A DNA stretch of 64,000 nt from Gemmataceae bacterium (GTDB taxonomy: Bacteria; Planctomycetota; Planctomycetia; Gemmatales; Gemmataceae): contig JAQGHQ010000342.1 of NCBI GenBank assembly GCA_028288765.1, positions 50,298 to 114,297 of the forward strand. Direction: 5' to 3'. Under the pieces are notes generated by a model. That model worked only from the letters and a program-made list of their open reading frames with translations, did no database searches and was not told the DNA's origin. Position 1 is the stretch's first letter. Every line of letters begins with the position of its first letter. The position numbers and the translations under genes are program-made. Positions 25,334 to 34,829 of this stretch are shown in pieces.

Positions 25334-27289
25334 ATGGCGATGCGGACAAGGCGACGGCTACCGGTCGGTGCGGAAGTCGTTCCGGACGGCGTCGATTTCC
25401 GTGTCTGGGCCCCCGGCCGCCGGACGGTCGAGGTCGTGGGTGAGGATGACGGCCCGCCCACCGCCGCACTGGCCCCCGAAGGGAACGAGTATTTCTCCGG
25501 GACGATCCCCGGTCTCGCGGCGGGCGACCGTTACCGCTACCGGCTGGACGGAGAGGGCTCCTTCCCGGACCCCGCCGCGCGCTACCAGCCGGCCGGCCCC
25601 CACGGCCCGTCGGCGGTAGTCGACCCGGCCGCGTTCGCGTGGACGGACGCCGGGTGGAGGGGGGTGAGCCTCCCCGGCCAGGTCATCTACGAACTCCACG
25701 TCGGGACGTTCACGCGGGAGGGAACGTGGGCGGCGGCGGCCCGGGAGCTGCCGGAACTCGCCGCCGCCGGGTTCACGCTCGTCGAGGTGATGCCGGTGGC
25801 CGAGTTCCCCGGCCGGTTCGGCTGGGGGTACGACGGGGTCAACCTCTTCGCCCCCACCCGCCTGTACGGCACCCCCGACGACTTCCGCGAATTCGTCGAC
25901 CGGGCCCACGCGGCCGGGCTCGGGGTGATCCTGGACGTGGTGTACAACCATTTCGGCCCGGACGGGAACTATCTGTCGCATTTCGCCCCGGCTTACTTCA
26001 CAGACCGACACGAGAACGAGTGGGGCTGCGGGATCAACTTTGACGGCCCGGACGCCGATCCCGTCCGGGAGTACTACCTGGCGAACGCCGGGTACTGGGT
26101 CGACGAGTTCCACCTCGACGGGTTGCGGATCGACGCCTCGCAGGCGATCGTGGACCAGTCCCCGGAACACATCCTGGCGGCAATCGGGCGCCGGGTGCGG
26201 GAGGCGGCCGGGGGCCGGGGGACGGTCGTCGTCAGCGAGAATGAGCCGCAGGAGGCGAGGGTGGTCCGCCCGGTGGGGGCCGGGGGGTACGGGCTGGACG
26301 GGCTCTGGAACGAGGACTTCCACCACTCGGCGATGGTCGCGATGACCGGGCGGAACGAGGCGTACTACACCGACCATGCGGGGGCCGCCCAGGAATTCGT
26401 GTCGGCCGCGAAGTACGGGTTCCTGTTCCAGGGGCAGCGGTATTCGTGGCAGGAGAAGCGGCGGGGCGCCCCGGCCTTCGACCTGCCGGGGTGGGCGTTC
26501 ATCAACTACGTCCAGAACCACGACCAGGTGGCGAACTCGGCCCGCGGAATCCGGTGCCACCAGCTGTCGAGCCCCGGCCGGTACAAGGCCGCGACCGCCT
26601 GCCTGCTCCTGTTCCCGGGCACCCCGATGCTCTTCCAGGGGCAGGAGTTCGCCGCCTCGACCCCGTTCTTCTACTTCGCCGACCACCGGCCGGAGCTCCG
26701 CGAACGGGTCCGGTCCGGGCGGGTCGAATTCATGTCCCAGTTCCGCTCGATGGACCGCCCGGACCTGTCGGCCTGGCTCCCGGACCCGGCCGACCCGGCG
26801 TCATTCGAGCGGTGTAAGCTCGACTTCGCCGACCGGGTAAATAATGCCGGGTACTATCAGATGCACAAGGACCTGCTCCGGCTCCGCCGGGAGGACCAGG
26901 TGTTCCGCCCCGGGCCCGGGCAACGAGTGGACGGGGCGGTCCTCGGCCCGCGGGCGTTCGTGATCCGGTACTTCGCCGGCGGACACGCCGACCGGTTGGT
27001 GCTGGTCAACTTCGGGACCGACCTGTACCGGGATCAGGCCCCGGAGCCGCTCCTGGCCCCCCCCGCCGGGTGTCGGTGGGGGGTGATCTGGTCCTCGGAG
27101 GACCGGGCGTACGGCGGGAACGGGACGCCGCCCCCGGAGGCCGCGGACGGGTGGCGGGTGATGGGCGAAGCCGCCGTGGTGATGGCCCCGGAACCCGTCC
27201 CGCCGGCCGACGCGAAGGCGGTCCGGGCGCGGGCCGAGGAGAGGGCCGCGGACCGCCGCCGCCGCGAGCGGGTCCGGATGTCGGAATGA
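25334..27289 (+). CDS. treZ: Malto-oligosyltrehalose trehalohydrolase
   Basis: This 651-residue GH13 enzyme releases trehalose from maltooligosyl-trehalose in the cytoplasm. An N-terminal CBM48-like domain (VDFRVWAPGRRTVEVV) precedes the catalytic barrel. Key sites are VIYELHVGTF, DVVYNHFGPDGNYL, DGLRIDASQAI (nucleophile Asp near 266), SENE (acid/base Glu near 302) and VQNHDQVAN (near 395). The order and length fit TreZ rather than glycogen branching enzyme. GGAGGGG at 25324-25330 is 3 bases before the ATG at 25334 but 9 before a second ATG at 25340, so the latter may be used. The partner TreY is not in the window. A glycogen debranching gene follows, suggesting a glycogen/trehalose cluster. 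Confidence 0.88.
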   Translation: MAMRTRRRLPVGAEVVPDGVDFRVWAPGRRTVEVVGEDDGPPTAALAPEGNEYFSGTIPGLAAGDRYRYRLDGEGSFPDPAARYQPAGPHGPSAVVDPAAFAWTDAGWRGVSLPGQVIYELHVGTFTREGTWAAAARELPELAAAGFTLVEVMPVAEFPGRFGWGYDGVNLFAPTRLYGTPDDFREFVDRAHAAGLGVILDVVYNHFGPDGNYLSHFAPAYFTDRHENEWGCGINFDGPDADPVREYYLANAGYWVDEFHLDGLRIDASQAIVDQSPEHILAAIGRRVREAAGGRGTVVVSENEPQEARVVRPVGAGGYGLDGLWNEDFHHSAMVAMTGRNEAYYTDHAGAAQEFVSAAKYGFLFQGQRYSWQEKRRGAPAFDLPGWAFINYVQNHDQVANSARGIRCHQLSSPGRYKAATACLLLFPGTPMLFQGQEFAASTPFFYFADHRPELRERVRSGRVEFMSQFRSMDRPDLSAWLPDPADPASFERCKLDFADRVNNAGYYQMHKDLLRLRREDQVFRPGPGQRVDGAVLGPRAFVIRYFAGGHADRLVLVNFGTDLYRDQAPEPLLAPPAGCRWGVIWSSEDRAYGGNGTPPPEAADGWRVMGEAAVVMAPEPVPPADAKAVRARAEERAADRRRRERVRMSE

Positions 27290-27370
27290 GCCCCCGGGCC
27301 TTTCGGCGAGCGTCGCCCGCGGTGGGCTCTTCCTGCCATCTCCGCGACCGCCTTGCGGCTCATACAGGTA

Positions 27371-27450
27371 CCCGGCGACGGCGTCCGTTTCGGGTTCCCC
27401 TTTCCCCGTAAGGGAGAGCGATGAGGGGAATGGCCCGGGTGGCAGGTCCA
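27371..27450. repeat. Repeat-island module A, copy 1
   Basis: About 80 bases containing TTTCGGGTTCCCC, CTTTCCCCGTAAGGG and GGGAATGGCCCGGGTGGCA. The reverse complement of 53630-53710 carries the same blocks in the same order, including the 19-base block exactly. It is therefore a dispersed repeat present twice in the window in opposite orientation. Confidence 0.8.
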
Positions 27451-27660
27451 CGGCTCGGCGTGGACCTGCAAGCGCCACCCGGGTGTCACCTGTCCGCTCG
27501 GCGTGGACAGGCAAGCGCCCCGGATACCAGATCAGGACCGGGTATTCGCCCGACAAGCTCAGCCATGTCCACCCAAATGCTGTGGACATGCCATCCAGAC
27601 CAAGGTGCTCGCCCGTCTAAGCCCTGCCATGTCCACCTCAAGCCGTGGACATGCCACCCT
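27441..27660. repeat. Cluster of small GTCCAC/GTGGAC hairpins
   Basis: Four successive short palindromes: CAGGTCCACG with CGTGGACCTG, CCTGTCC with GGACAGG, and CATGTCCAC with GTGGACATG twice (about 27568-27596 and 27628-27655). Loops of 6-9 bases differ. Similar hairpins occur at 53332-53437 and 53617-53645. No gene is supported in 27290-27890; the stretch is entirely repeat. Confidence 0.8.
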
Positions 27661-27672
27661 GACCAGTGTGAC

Positions 27673-27842
27673 GGCCTCATACATGAGCCCGATAAGACGG
27701 TCGCATTCGGTTTGATCCGTGTCGCGCCGGACCGACTCGGCCGTTGAGCCGTCCGGCCCGAGTCGGGGTAGGTCCGGCGCGACCCGCGAGCGGGTACCCC
27801 TGGCACCGACGAAAATGTGACCGCCTCATCGGGTTCATGTAT
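27673..27842. repeat. Large imperfect palindrome upstream of the debranching gene
   Basis: The segment beginning CTCATACATGAGCCCGATAA (27673) pairs with the segment ending GGGTTCATGTATCAG (about 27842), roughly 31 positions with a few mismatches. A perfect 13-base inner stem GTCGCGCCGGACC / GGTCCGGCGCGAC lies at 27721-27733 and 27771-27783. The end motif is repeated as TTCGTGTATCAG a few bases later. A related end, CTGATACACGAAC, occurs at about 53299 next to the patatin gene. Confidence 0.75.
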
Positions 27843-27890
27843 CAGTGGGTTCGTGTATCAGGGCCGGCAAGGGATTCGGAGGTGGGGCTC

Positions 27891-29936
27891 ATGTGGGACG
27901 AGGTCCGGACGAAGGCGTGGTCTCCCGGGGAACGCCCGGAACTGGCCGGGTTGTTGGAGCGGGAGTGGCTGGTGACCAACGGGCTCGGCGGGTACGCATC
28001 GGGAACCGTGGCCGGGGCGGCCACCCGCCGGTACCACGGCCTCCTGATCGCCGCCCACCCCGCCCCGCTCGGCCGGGTGATGATGGTCAACCACCTCTGG
28101 GAGTATCTCCGCCTCCCGAGCTACCAGACGGTTCCGTTCGGGGGGGAGGAGAAGCAGAAGGGCCTTCTCCAGATCCACGGGGCCGAATACCTGACCGAGT
28201 TTCACCTCGAGGCCGGGCTCCCGGTGTGGCGGTACGAGGTCGACGGGTTCCGGCTGGAGAAGCGGATCTACTTCGCCTACCGGCACAACACGGTTTACAC
28301 CCAGTACCGGCTGCTGACGGGGTCCGGAAAGGTCCGCCTGAAGCTGAAGCCGTCGGTCCACTTCCGCGGCCACGACGACCCGGTGAGCGAGGTGCCCGAC
28401 AAGCCGTACAAGCTGACCGTGGTCGGCGAGCGGTACGAGATGTCGGACGGGTCGCCGTGGCCGACGCTGCGGATGATGGTGGCCGGCGGGGCGAACGCCG
28501 GGTTCACGTCCCGGGGGGAGCGGTCCGACGACATCATCTACCGGGTCGAGGAAAGTCGGGGATACCAGTACGAGGGGGCGCTGTGGTCGCCCGGCCAATT
28601 CCGGCTCGACCTCGAGCCCGGGCAGGAGGCCACCCTGGTGCTGTCCACGGAGCCGTGGGAGAGCGTCACGGCCATCGACCCGGCACACGCGCTGGCGTGC
28701 GAGCTGGACCGGCGGCAACGGCTCGTGGCGCTGGCCGTCCCGGCAGCCCGGACGGGGTTCGCGGCCGAGCTCGTCCTGGCCGCGGACCAGTTCATCTTCA
28801 CCCCCGCCGCCCGGGTCGCCGATTCGGCCCGGGCCTGGGCCCACGGGGACGAGGCCCGGTCGGTCATCGCCGGCTACCACTGGTTCACCGACTGGGGCCG
28901 GGACACGATGATTAGTCTCGAAGGCCTGACCCTTTGTACCGGGCGGCACGCCGACGCCGGGTACATCCTCCGGACGTTCGCCCAGCACATCAAGGACGGG
29001 CTGATCCCGAACCTGTTCCCCGAGAAGGACCAGGAGGGGCTGTACCACACGGCCGACGCGACCCTGTGGTACTTCCACGCCCTGAAGCGGTATCTCGACG
29101 TCACCCGCGACCGCGGGACCCTCCAGCTGCTGCTGCCGAAACTGAAGGACATCGTCGACCACCACGTGCGGGGGACGCGGTTCGGGATCGGCGTGGACCC
29201 GGCCGACGGGCTGTTGCGGCAGGGGGCCGAGGGGTATCAGCTCACCTGGATGGACGCGAAGGTCGACGACTGGGTGGTCACCCCCCGCCGGGGGAAGGCG
29301 GTGGAGATCAACGCCCTCTGGTACAACGCCCTCCGGCTGTTAGAGGGGTGGGTGAGGGAGGAAGACGGGGAGGCCGCCGCGGGCGTGCTCGCCGCCCACG
29401 CCGCGAAGGCCCGGGACGCGTTCAACCGGCGGTTCTGGTACGACCCGGGCGGATACCTCTACGACGTCGTCGACGGCCCGGACGGGAAGCCCGACTCCGC
29501 CATCCGGCCGAACCAGGTGTTCGCGATCTCGCTCGACCACCCCGTCCTCGACCCGGCGCGGTGGCGGCCGGTCCTCCAGGTGGTCCGCGAAAACCTCCTC
29601 ACCCCGGTGGGTCTGCGGTCGCTGGCGCCCGCCCACCCGGACTACAAGGCCCAGTACTTCGGCAACCTGCGGGCCCGGGACGCGGCCTACCACCAGGGGA
29701 CGGTGTGGGCCTGGCTGATCGGCCCCTACGTCGACGCCTGGCTGCGGACCTACCCGGACGACCGCGGCGGGGCGGCGAAACTGCTCGACGGGTTCCGCCA
29801 GCACATGAGCGAGGCGTGCGTCGGGTCGATCAGCGAGGTCTTCGACGCCGAGCCCCCGTACACGCCCCGCGGGTGCATCGCCCAGGCGTGGAGCGTCGCC
29901 GAGGTGCTTCGCTCGCTGGTCAAGGTCGCCGCCTGA
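27891..29936 (+). CDS. Glycogen debranching enzyme, archaeal/bacterial GDE type
   Basis: A 681-residue protein starting MWDEVRTKAWS, with a good Shine-Dalgarno GGAGGT at 27879-27884 seven bases upstream. The frame is open 49 codons further up, but that part lies in the repeat island. The N-terminal domain has EWLVTNGLGGYASGTVAG and ATRRYHGLLIAA, and the C-terminal GH-like alpha/alpha barrel has YHWFTDWGRDTMISLEGL (about 330-347), HTADATLWYFHAL and LTWMDAKVDDWVVTPRRGKA. These are the landmarks of the amylo-alpha-1,6-glucosidase family that removes branch stubs from glycogen. Proximity to treZ supports a joint role in storage-glucan turnover. Confidence 0.92.
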   Translation: MWDEVRTKAWSPGERPELAGLLEREWLVTNGLGGYASGTVAGAATRRYHGLLIAAHPAPLGRVMMVNHLWEYLRLPSYQTVPFGGEEKQKGLLQIHGAEYLTEFHLEAGLPVWRYEVDGFRLEKRIYFAYRHNTVYTQYRLLTGSGKVRLKLKPSVHFRGHDDPVSEVPDKPYKLTVVGERYEMSDGSPWPTLRMMVAGGANAGFTSRGERSDDIIYRVEESRGYQYEGALWSPGQFRLDLEPGQEATLVLSTEPWESVTAIDPAHALACELDRRQRLVALAVPAARTGFAAELVLAADQFIFTPAARVADSARAWAHGDEARSVIAGYHWFTDWGRDTMISLEGLTLCTGRHADAGYILRTFAQHIKDGLIPNLFPEKDQEGLYHTADATLWYFHALKRYLDVTRDRGTLQLLLPKLKDIVDHHVRGTRFGIGVDPADGLLRQGAEGYQLTWMDAKVDDWVVTPRRGKAVEINALWYNALRLLEGWVREEDGEAAAGVLAAHAAKARDAFNRRFWYDPGGYLYDVVDGPDGKPDSAIRPNQVFAISLDHPVLDPARWRPVLQVVRENLLTPVGLRSLAPAHPDYKAQYFGNLRARDAAYHQGTVWAWLIGPYVDAWLRTYPDDRGGAAKLLDGFRQHMSEACVGSISEVFDAEPPYTPRGCIAQAWSVAEVLRSLVKVAA

Positions 29937-30089
29937 ACGGCCGCCAGGCGCCTCCCTTCTCCGTAGCCTGTCCGTCCGAATTCTTACCCGTAAGATTTCC
30001 ACCAGTCGTCTGCTCCCTCGCGGCGGGAGGTCGCGGGGTGCGGGCGGAGGCGACGCAGACAGTCCTCCTCTCCGGGAGAATCCTTCTCG

Positions 30090-31178
30090 ATGTCCACCCC
30101 GCAATCGGTCACCCGGCTCCTCGGTCTCGGCCTCACCCCCGGGAAGCTCCGCGGGCTGCAGCGGATCAGCAACCCGAACGGGACGCTGACCATGGTCGCC
30201 ACCGACCAGAACAGCTCCATGATTTCGATGATGAAGAAGGCGACCGGGAAGGAACCGACCTACGCCGAGGTGGCCGACGCCAAGGTGATGCTCAGCCGGG
30301 CGCTCGCCCCCCACTGCTCGGGCCTGCTGGTCGACGGGTACTACGGGTACTGGAACACGGTCGCGGCCTTTGCGGTGCCGGCCGGCACCGGGATCCTGAT
30401 CCGCGTGGAGAAGTCGGGGGCGGCCAAGAACACCGCCGGGGCCCCGTGCGGGGAGGTCGAGCCGGGCTGGGGGGTGGGCAAGATCAAGCGGTGCGGGGCC
30501 GACGCGGTCAAGCTCCTCGCCCAGTTCGAACCCGGCGAGCTGAGCTCGGCCGAGCACAACTTCGAGTTCACCCGCCAGATCTACGAGGAGTGCGTCCAGC
30601 ACGACATCCTGTTCCTCCTGGAGCCGATCCACTTCCCGTACAACGGCGAGGACGACAAGAGCCCGAGCAAGATCGCCCGGAAGGCGAGCACGGTGATCGA
30701 ATCGGCCCGCATCCTGAGCCGGTACTGTGACGTCTACAAGGCCGAGTTCCCCGGCACGTTCGGGCACGAGAGCGACGCCCAGCTGATGGACAACCTGAAG
30801 CGGCTGTCGGACGTGTGCGCCAAGCCGTGGGTACTCCTGAGCGCGGGCGTGGACTACCCGCAGTACAAGAAGCAGGTGGAGATGGCGATCAAGGCCGGGG
30901 CGAGCGGGGTGCTCGGCGGCCGGGCGTTCTGGAAGGAGTTCTTCACCTACACGTCCCCGGCCGAGCGACAGAAGTTCGCCGAGACCGAGTGCGTCAAGCG
31001 GGTGAAGGAGGTCGACGAGATCGTGAAGTCCGGGAGCCCGTGGTTCGCGAAGTACGGGTACACCCTCAACGACCTGTACGACCTCCGCGCGGCCGAAGGC
31101 TGGCACGCCCGCTACGGCGGGGGGGCCGCCGCTCCCGCCGGTGGCCCGTCGAAGGCCGACCCGAACGCGGTCTATTGA
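30090..31178 (+). CDS. Tagatose-1,6-bisphosphate aldolase-like (LacD/DeoC family)
   Basis: A 362-residue class I aldolase. The opening LQRISNPNGTLTMVATDQNSS matches the LacD pattern, and the Schiff-base Lys is expected at residue 217 in YCDVYKAEFPG. Other conserved segments are LLLEPIHFPYN and VLLSAGVDYPQYKKQVEMAI. LacD cleaves tagatose-1,6-bisphosphate to DHAP and glyceraldehyde-3-phosphate; some relatives act on other keto-sugar phosphates, so the exact substrate is open. The C-terminus has a Gly/Ala/Pro-rich tail. It follows the debranching gene by 153 bases and is closed by a strong hairpin. Confidence 0.82.
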   Translation: MSTPQSVTRLLGLGLTPGKLRGLQRISNPNGTLTMVATDQNSSMISMMKKATGKEPTYAEVADAKVMLSRALAPHCSGLLVDGYYGYWNTVAAFAVPAGTGILIRVEKSGAAKNTAGAPCGEVEPGWGVGKIKRCGADAVKLLAQFEPGELSSAEHNFEFTRQIYEECVQHDILFLLEPIHFPYNGEDDKSPSKIARKASTVIESARILSRYCDVYKAEFPGTFGHESDAQLMDNLKRLSDVCAKPWVLLSAGVDYPQYKKQVEMAIKAGASGVLGGRAFWKEFFTYTSPAERQKFAETECVKRVKEVDEIVKSGSPWFAKYGYTLNDLYDLRAAEGWHARYGGGAAAPAGGPSKADPNAVY

Positions 31179-31203
31179 TCCGAATCAGCGCCGGCAGATA
31201 CGA

Positions 31204-31252
31204 ACGACCCGGGCCGCCCGGCTTCAGTATGAAGCCGGGCGGCCCGGGTCGT
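31204..31252 (+). terminator. Perfect hairpin after the aldolase gene
   Basis: A 23-base perfect stem (31204-31226 with 31230-31252) and a 3-base loop, 26 bases after the stop codon. The flanking sequence GTTTGCTTC is only weakly T-rich, so termination is probable but the U-tract is poor. Confidence 0.75.
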
Positions 31253-31413
31253 TTGCTTCACTCTCCTTCGTCCGACCCAGATCATCTCGACGGCACCGGT
31301 CATTCGACCAGGAGCCACGTCCCGTGCAAGTTCTTTGTTGCCCGACCGGCGGCAAGCGGGAACAATTGAGCCTCCCGCCCCCCGCCTATTTATCCCACCG
31401 AGACCACCTCCCC

Positions 31414-32466
31414 ATGCTCCCGACTCCTCGTTCCGTTATCCCGGCGATACTCCTTGCCGCCGGACTTGCCGGCGGACCGCCCGCCTCGACGGCCGCCGCG
31501 CCCGCCCTGGCTCCGGCGTTCAAGGTTAGCGAGGACGAGGATCGTATCCGGATCGTCGGGACCGCCCTGGAAGCGTCCGTCAAGAAGAAGGGGTACGTGA
31601 GCGGGGTCGAGGCGCGGAGCCTGCTCGACACGAAGACTGGCACCCGCGACCTCGGGTACGGACTCGACATCGTGGACTGGCTCATGGAGCCCGGTAGCGA
31701 CGAGGCCTACCGCGATCAGCTGCCCGGAGACCTCCCCTATGTGTTCAACAACCTGCATCACGGGAAGCGACCGAAGAGGAGTATCGAGGGCCCGCAGGTC
31801 TGTACCAAGGCCGGGAAACTCACGCCCGCCGTCATCGCCGGCAGTGACTTCGTGGCGGTCAAGCAGGACTACTCGTACAAGCTCGCGGCCCCGGAGAAGA
31901 AGACCGGGTCGAAGTGGGAACAGACGATCGTCTTCCCGGCCGGTAAGCGATACTTCCTCTCGTGCGACAAGATCACCACGGTGAACGCGAGCGACGCCTT
32001 GTTCCTCCGGCTCGATCTGCCCGGGCACATCAAGCACAAGAACGGCGACACGTTCAGCGAGGTGTACCTGAGCTACCACGGGATCATCCCGGCGAAGGAG
32101 TTCCTGAAGGACTTCGCCCCGGATGAGAAATTCCTCTACACCCGCGAGCCCGGGAAGGAGCCGAAACGGGTCATCCGGGCGTACCACACCCGCAACCCCG
32201 AGACCGGCAAGGACGGCCCGTGGCTGGCGGGCATGACGCTCGACCCGGGCGTGGTGAGCGAGGCGTGGTGCCACCAGCGGGGCTACGTGTGCATGATCGA
32301 GGAGATCGGCGGGCGGCCGGTGAAGGCCGGCGACTCGTTCGGGGCGGCGTTCGTGATCGGGTTCTTCGACTCGGTCGACGAGATGAACCGGGTGTACGAC
32401 GAGTACGCCGGCCACCAGGGGATTCAGGTGACCGAGACCGGGTGGAAGCTCACCAAGACGCCGTGA
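31414..32466 (+). CDS. Hypothetical secreted protein
   Basis: A 350-residue protein starting MLPTPRSVIPAILLAAGLAG, a signal peptide ending near STAAAPA. The frame is open 91 codons upstream through the aldolase terminator, so the ATG next to the signal was chosen. The mature part is strand-rich with FKVSEDEDRIRIVGTALEAS, TGTRDLGYGLDIVDWLMEPG, EQTIVFPAGKRYFLSCDKIT and EVYLSYHGIIPAKEFLKDF. I do not recognise a family with an assigned function. The region resembles the beta-sandwich proteins planctomycetes encode beside Gfo/Idh/MocA oxidoreductases, and such a gene follows 106 bases downstream, so a shared periplasmic carbohydrate pathway is possible but not shown. Confidence 0.8.
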   Translation: MLPTPRSVIPAILLAAGLAGGPPASTAAAPALAPAFKVSEDEDRIRIVGTALEASVKKKGYVSGVEARSLLDTKTGTRDLGYGLDIVDWLMEPGSDEAYRDQLPGDLPYVFNNLHHGKRPKRSIEGPQVCTKAGKLTPAVIAGSDFVAVKQDYSYKLAAPEKKTGSKWEQTIVFPAGKRYFLSCDKITTVNASDALFLRLDLPGHIKHKNGDTFSEVYLSYHGIIPAKEFLKDFAPDEKFLYTREPGKEPKRVIRAYHTRNPETGKDGPWLAGMTLDPGVVSEAWCHQRGYVCMIEEIGGRPVKAGDSFGAAFVIGFFDSVDEMNRVYDEYAGHQGIQVTETGWKLTKTP

Positions 32467-32572
32467 CCGACCGGCGACCCACGGGCCGCCGGGCTCCCAG
32501 CCCGGGCGGCCTACCCGCCCGCCACCCGAATCCCCCGCTCGACACCCCTCCTCCAACACAAAGGCGCTCACC

Positions 32573-33706
32573 ATGGCAACGCCCCGGGGAACGACCCGCC
32601 GCCAGGCACTTCTGGCGGCCGCAGCTGCGCCGCTCGTCGCCGGCGCTTCGGCCGCCCGGGCCGAAGCCGCCGGGAAGGTGTACCGCATCGGTGTGATCTC
32701 CGCCGCGATCCGCGGGAAACCACAGCCGCGAAACGGCCACACCTGGCACTTCGCCCAGTACTTGCACCCCGAGATCAACCTCGAGGCGATCAAGAAATAC
32801 CTCGACCCCGGGTCGGTGGTCATGTTCAGCAAATACAACCGGAACCCGAAGTACAGCTTCGACCAGCTCCCCTTCCCGGACACCCGGATCACCCACTACT
32901 ACGACGCCGACCCGACCGTGATCGGGCCGTACCTCGAAGCGTTCCCGGGGGTGAAGGCGGCGAAGTCGCCGGAGGACCTCGCCGCGCAGGTCGACGCGGT
33001 CTGGCTGGGCGACGCTTCCGGGTTCGGCGAGGACCACCTCGACCTGATCGCCCCCGCCCTAAAGCGAGGGCTCCCGACGTTCTGCGACAAGCCGATCGGC
33101 GAGACCGTGGCCGGCACCCGGGCGATCCTCGAATTCGCCCGCAAGCACAAGGCCCCGCTCATGTCGAGCAGCCTGTTCCGCCACGAGTGGGGGACGGAAG
33201 CGGCCATCCGAAAACGGGACACCAAGGAGTTCGGCCCGATCCGGTACGTGATCGCCGGCACGGAGGGCGGGTACTCCCCCGACCGCTGGGCGGTCTACGG
33301 CCAGCACCCGGCGTGGACGGTGGTGACGCTGCTCGGCCCCGGGGCGAAGGCGGTGAGCATGTACGCCCGCGAGGACACCAGCCACGCGCTCGTGACGTAC
33401 CCCGACCGGATGCCGGCGGAGATCTGGACCGGCCGGCCGAGCGAACGGCCGGAGTACAACCATACGACCGTGTTCTTCGAGAAAAAACGCTACGAGTACA
33501 CCCCGTCGATCGAGGGCGACTTCTGGTACGGCCACCACTACCAGATGTTCCGGATGGCCGCCACCTTCCGGGAGATGGTGAAGACCGGGAGGGAGCCGAT
33601 CCCGCACGAGGAGATCCTGGCGGTGACGGCGATCATCCGGGCCGGCGCGAAGTCACTCACCGAGAAGAGCCGGCTCGTCGAACTCGCGGAGGTCAGCGAG
33701 GGGTAA
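32573..33706 (+). CDS. Gfo/Idh/MocA-family oxidoreductase, Tat-exported
   Basis: A 377-residue protein with a twin-arginine signal (TTRRQALLAAAAAPLVAGAS). The Rossmann part opens KVYRIGVISAAIRGKP, and DAVWLGDASGFGEDHLDLI is followed by FCDKPIGETVAGTRAILEF, in which CDKPI is the family EKP motif with the catalytic-site Lys. The C-terminal domain contains FRHEWGTEAAIRKRD and IEGDFWYGHHYQMFRMAATF. The substrate is unknown. It differs strongly from the paralogue at 12516-13838, and its neighbour is a secreted hypothetical protein rather than PSD1/DUF1501. Confidence 0.88.
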   Translation: MATPRGTTRRQALLAAAAAPLVAGASAARAEAAGKVYRIGVISAAIRGKPQPRNGHTWHFAQYLHPEINLEAIKKYLDPGSVVMFSKYNRNPKYSFDQLPFPDTRITHYYDADPTVIGPYLEAFPGVKAAKSPEDLAAQVDAVWLGDASGFGEDHLDLIAPALKRGLPTFCDKPIGETVAGTRAILEFARKHKAPLMSSSLFRHEWGTEAAIRKRDTKEFGPIRYVIAGTEGGYSPDRWAVYGQHPAWTVVTLLGPGAKAVSMYAREDTSHALVTYPDRMPAEIWTGRPSERPEYNHTTVFFEKKRYEYTPSIEGDFWYGHHYQMFRMAATFREMVKTGREPIPHEEILAVTAIIRAGAKSLTEKSRLVELAEVSEG

Positions 33707-34032
33707 CTGGCGGGTTCGGGCGACACCGGTGGGCAGGCGACGTCTGCCCCCTGGCGTTCAAGTTCATCCGACGCGGATCGCCGCCAGATCCTCCAGCATC
33801 AGGTGGCCTCGTGCCATGAACAGGCCCAGACTCAGGTTAGGGAAAAGTGAAGAGCCGGGTTGCGAAGGAGCTTGTACCTCCAAGACGGTGTCGGCGGTAC
33901 GGGACTTCCGGATCCCGTCTCTCGTGGACGCTCACCCCGCGAATTGACCCTTTCGTGGTAGCAACCTAAGATGAGGCTACTGTTTTCGATCACAGGGCTC
34001 ACCTCGAATCGCAGCGGCAGGGGACCGACGCC
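33707..34032. other. Intergenic region with a possible decayed minus-strand reading frame
   Basis: No intact gene. On the minus strand a stop-free segment of about 50 codons ends at about 33775 with LGLFMARGHLMLEDLAAIRV, which reads like real protein, but it lacks a start and is bounded upstream by a stop. It may be the tail of a degraded gene. The 3' part holds the leader of the membrane-protein gene. Confidence 0.35.
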
Positions 34033-34728
34033 TTGTTTTCCTTCATCCTCGTCGTCTGCCTTGCCGGGGTCTTCTGTCTCACGCCCCTTGCCCTCTACCT
34101 CTTTTGGCTCACCTCTCTGAACCGCCGCGACCGGCCGACCGTGATGTCCGGCGGGTGGGACTTTGCCGTCCTCCTTTGCGGGCTTTCGGGGTTCGCGCTC
34201 TTCGGCGGAGGGCTGCTTCTGTCCCTCCTGCAGTCGAACGTACGGTTCTGGATGCGGGGCAACTTCGAGGCCCTCCGGGATGCGTGGGGCCACGAGCGGG
34301 TAACGTGGTGCGTGATCGTCGCCGCCTATCTGGTCCTCGTCGTCGGCGGGTCCTGGCTCACCCTGATGGCCCGCCGCCGGACACTGGTCGTCTACAACGT
34401 CGATCCGGGTCAGTTCGAGGTCGCACTGACCGAGGTACTCGAACAGATCGGCCGGCCCGTCGAGCGGCGCGGCAACCTCTGGGTCGGCGGGATCCCGCTC
34501 TTCGAGCTCGAGCCGTTCACCGCCGGCCGGACGGTCACCCTCCGGTGGGTGTCCGACGACCCCCATCTCTTTCAGGAGGTGGAGCGGCAGATCCGTGAAG
34601 TCATTCCGACCCTCCCCGGCGGGCTCGGGCCGTCGGCCCGGTGGCTCGGTTCGGGGGTCGTCGGCAGTGCGGCGGTCGTGGTGTTCTGCATCGTCCTGCT
34701 GCTCTACGGCCTCGCGCTCGTCCGCTGA
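34033..34728 (+). CDS. Hypothetical membrane protein
   Basis: A 231-residue protein using a TTG start preceded by a weak GCAGGGGA Shine-Dalgarno sequence. Three hydrophobic segments occur in the N-terminal half (about 2-26, 42-66 and 90-112), a soluble domain spans about 115-195 (VVYNVDPGQFEVALTEVLEQ, GGIPLFELEPFTAGRTVTLR), and a C-terminal helix (about 205-228) closes the protein. No family is recognised and no catalytic motif is visible. It stands alone between the Gfo gene and a hairpin terminator. Confidence 0.65.
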   Translation: MFSFILVVCLAGVFCLTPLALYLFWLTSLNRRDRPTVMSGGWDFAVLLCGLSGFALFGGGLLLSLLQSNVRFWMRGNFEALRDAWGHERVTWCVIVAAYLVLVVGGSWLTLMARRRTLVVYNVDPGQFEVALTEVLEQIGRPVERRGNLWVGGIPLFELEPFTAGRTVTLRWVSDDPHLFQEVERQIREVIPTLPGGLGPSARWLGSGVVGSAAVVVFCIVLLLYGLALVR

Positions 34729-34829
34729 CCCGCCCCGAAATCTGTAACGACCTTTCCGACGGCTCTGGAGATGCTGACGACGCGGCGGATATCGGCCGCG
34801 CCGGTGATCCTATCTCCCCATCACATCCG

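Noticed and set aside
27744..27890. N-terminal extension of the glycogen debranching gene
   Set aside because: It lies in the repeat island, while ATG 27891 has GGAGGT at the right distance.
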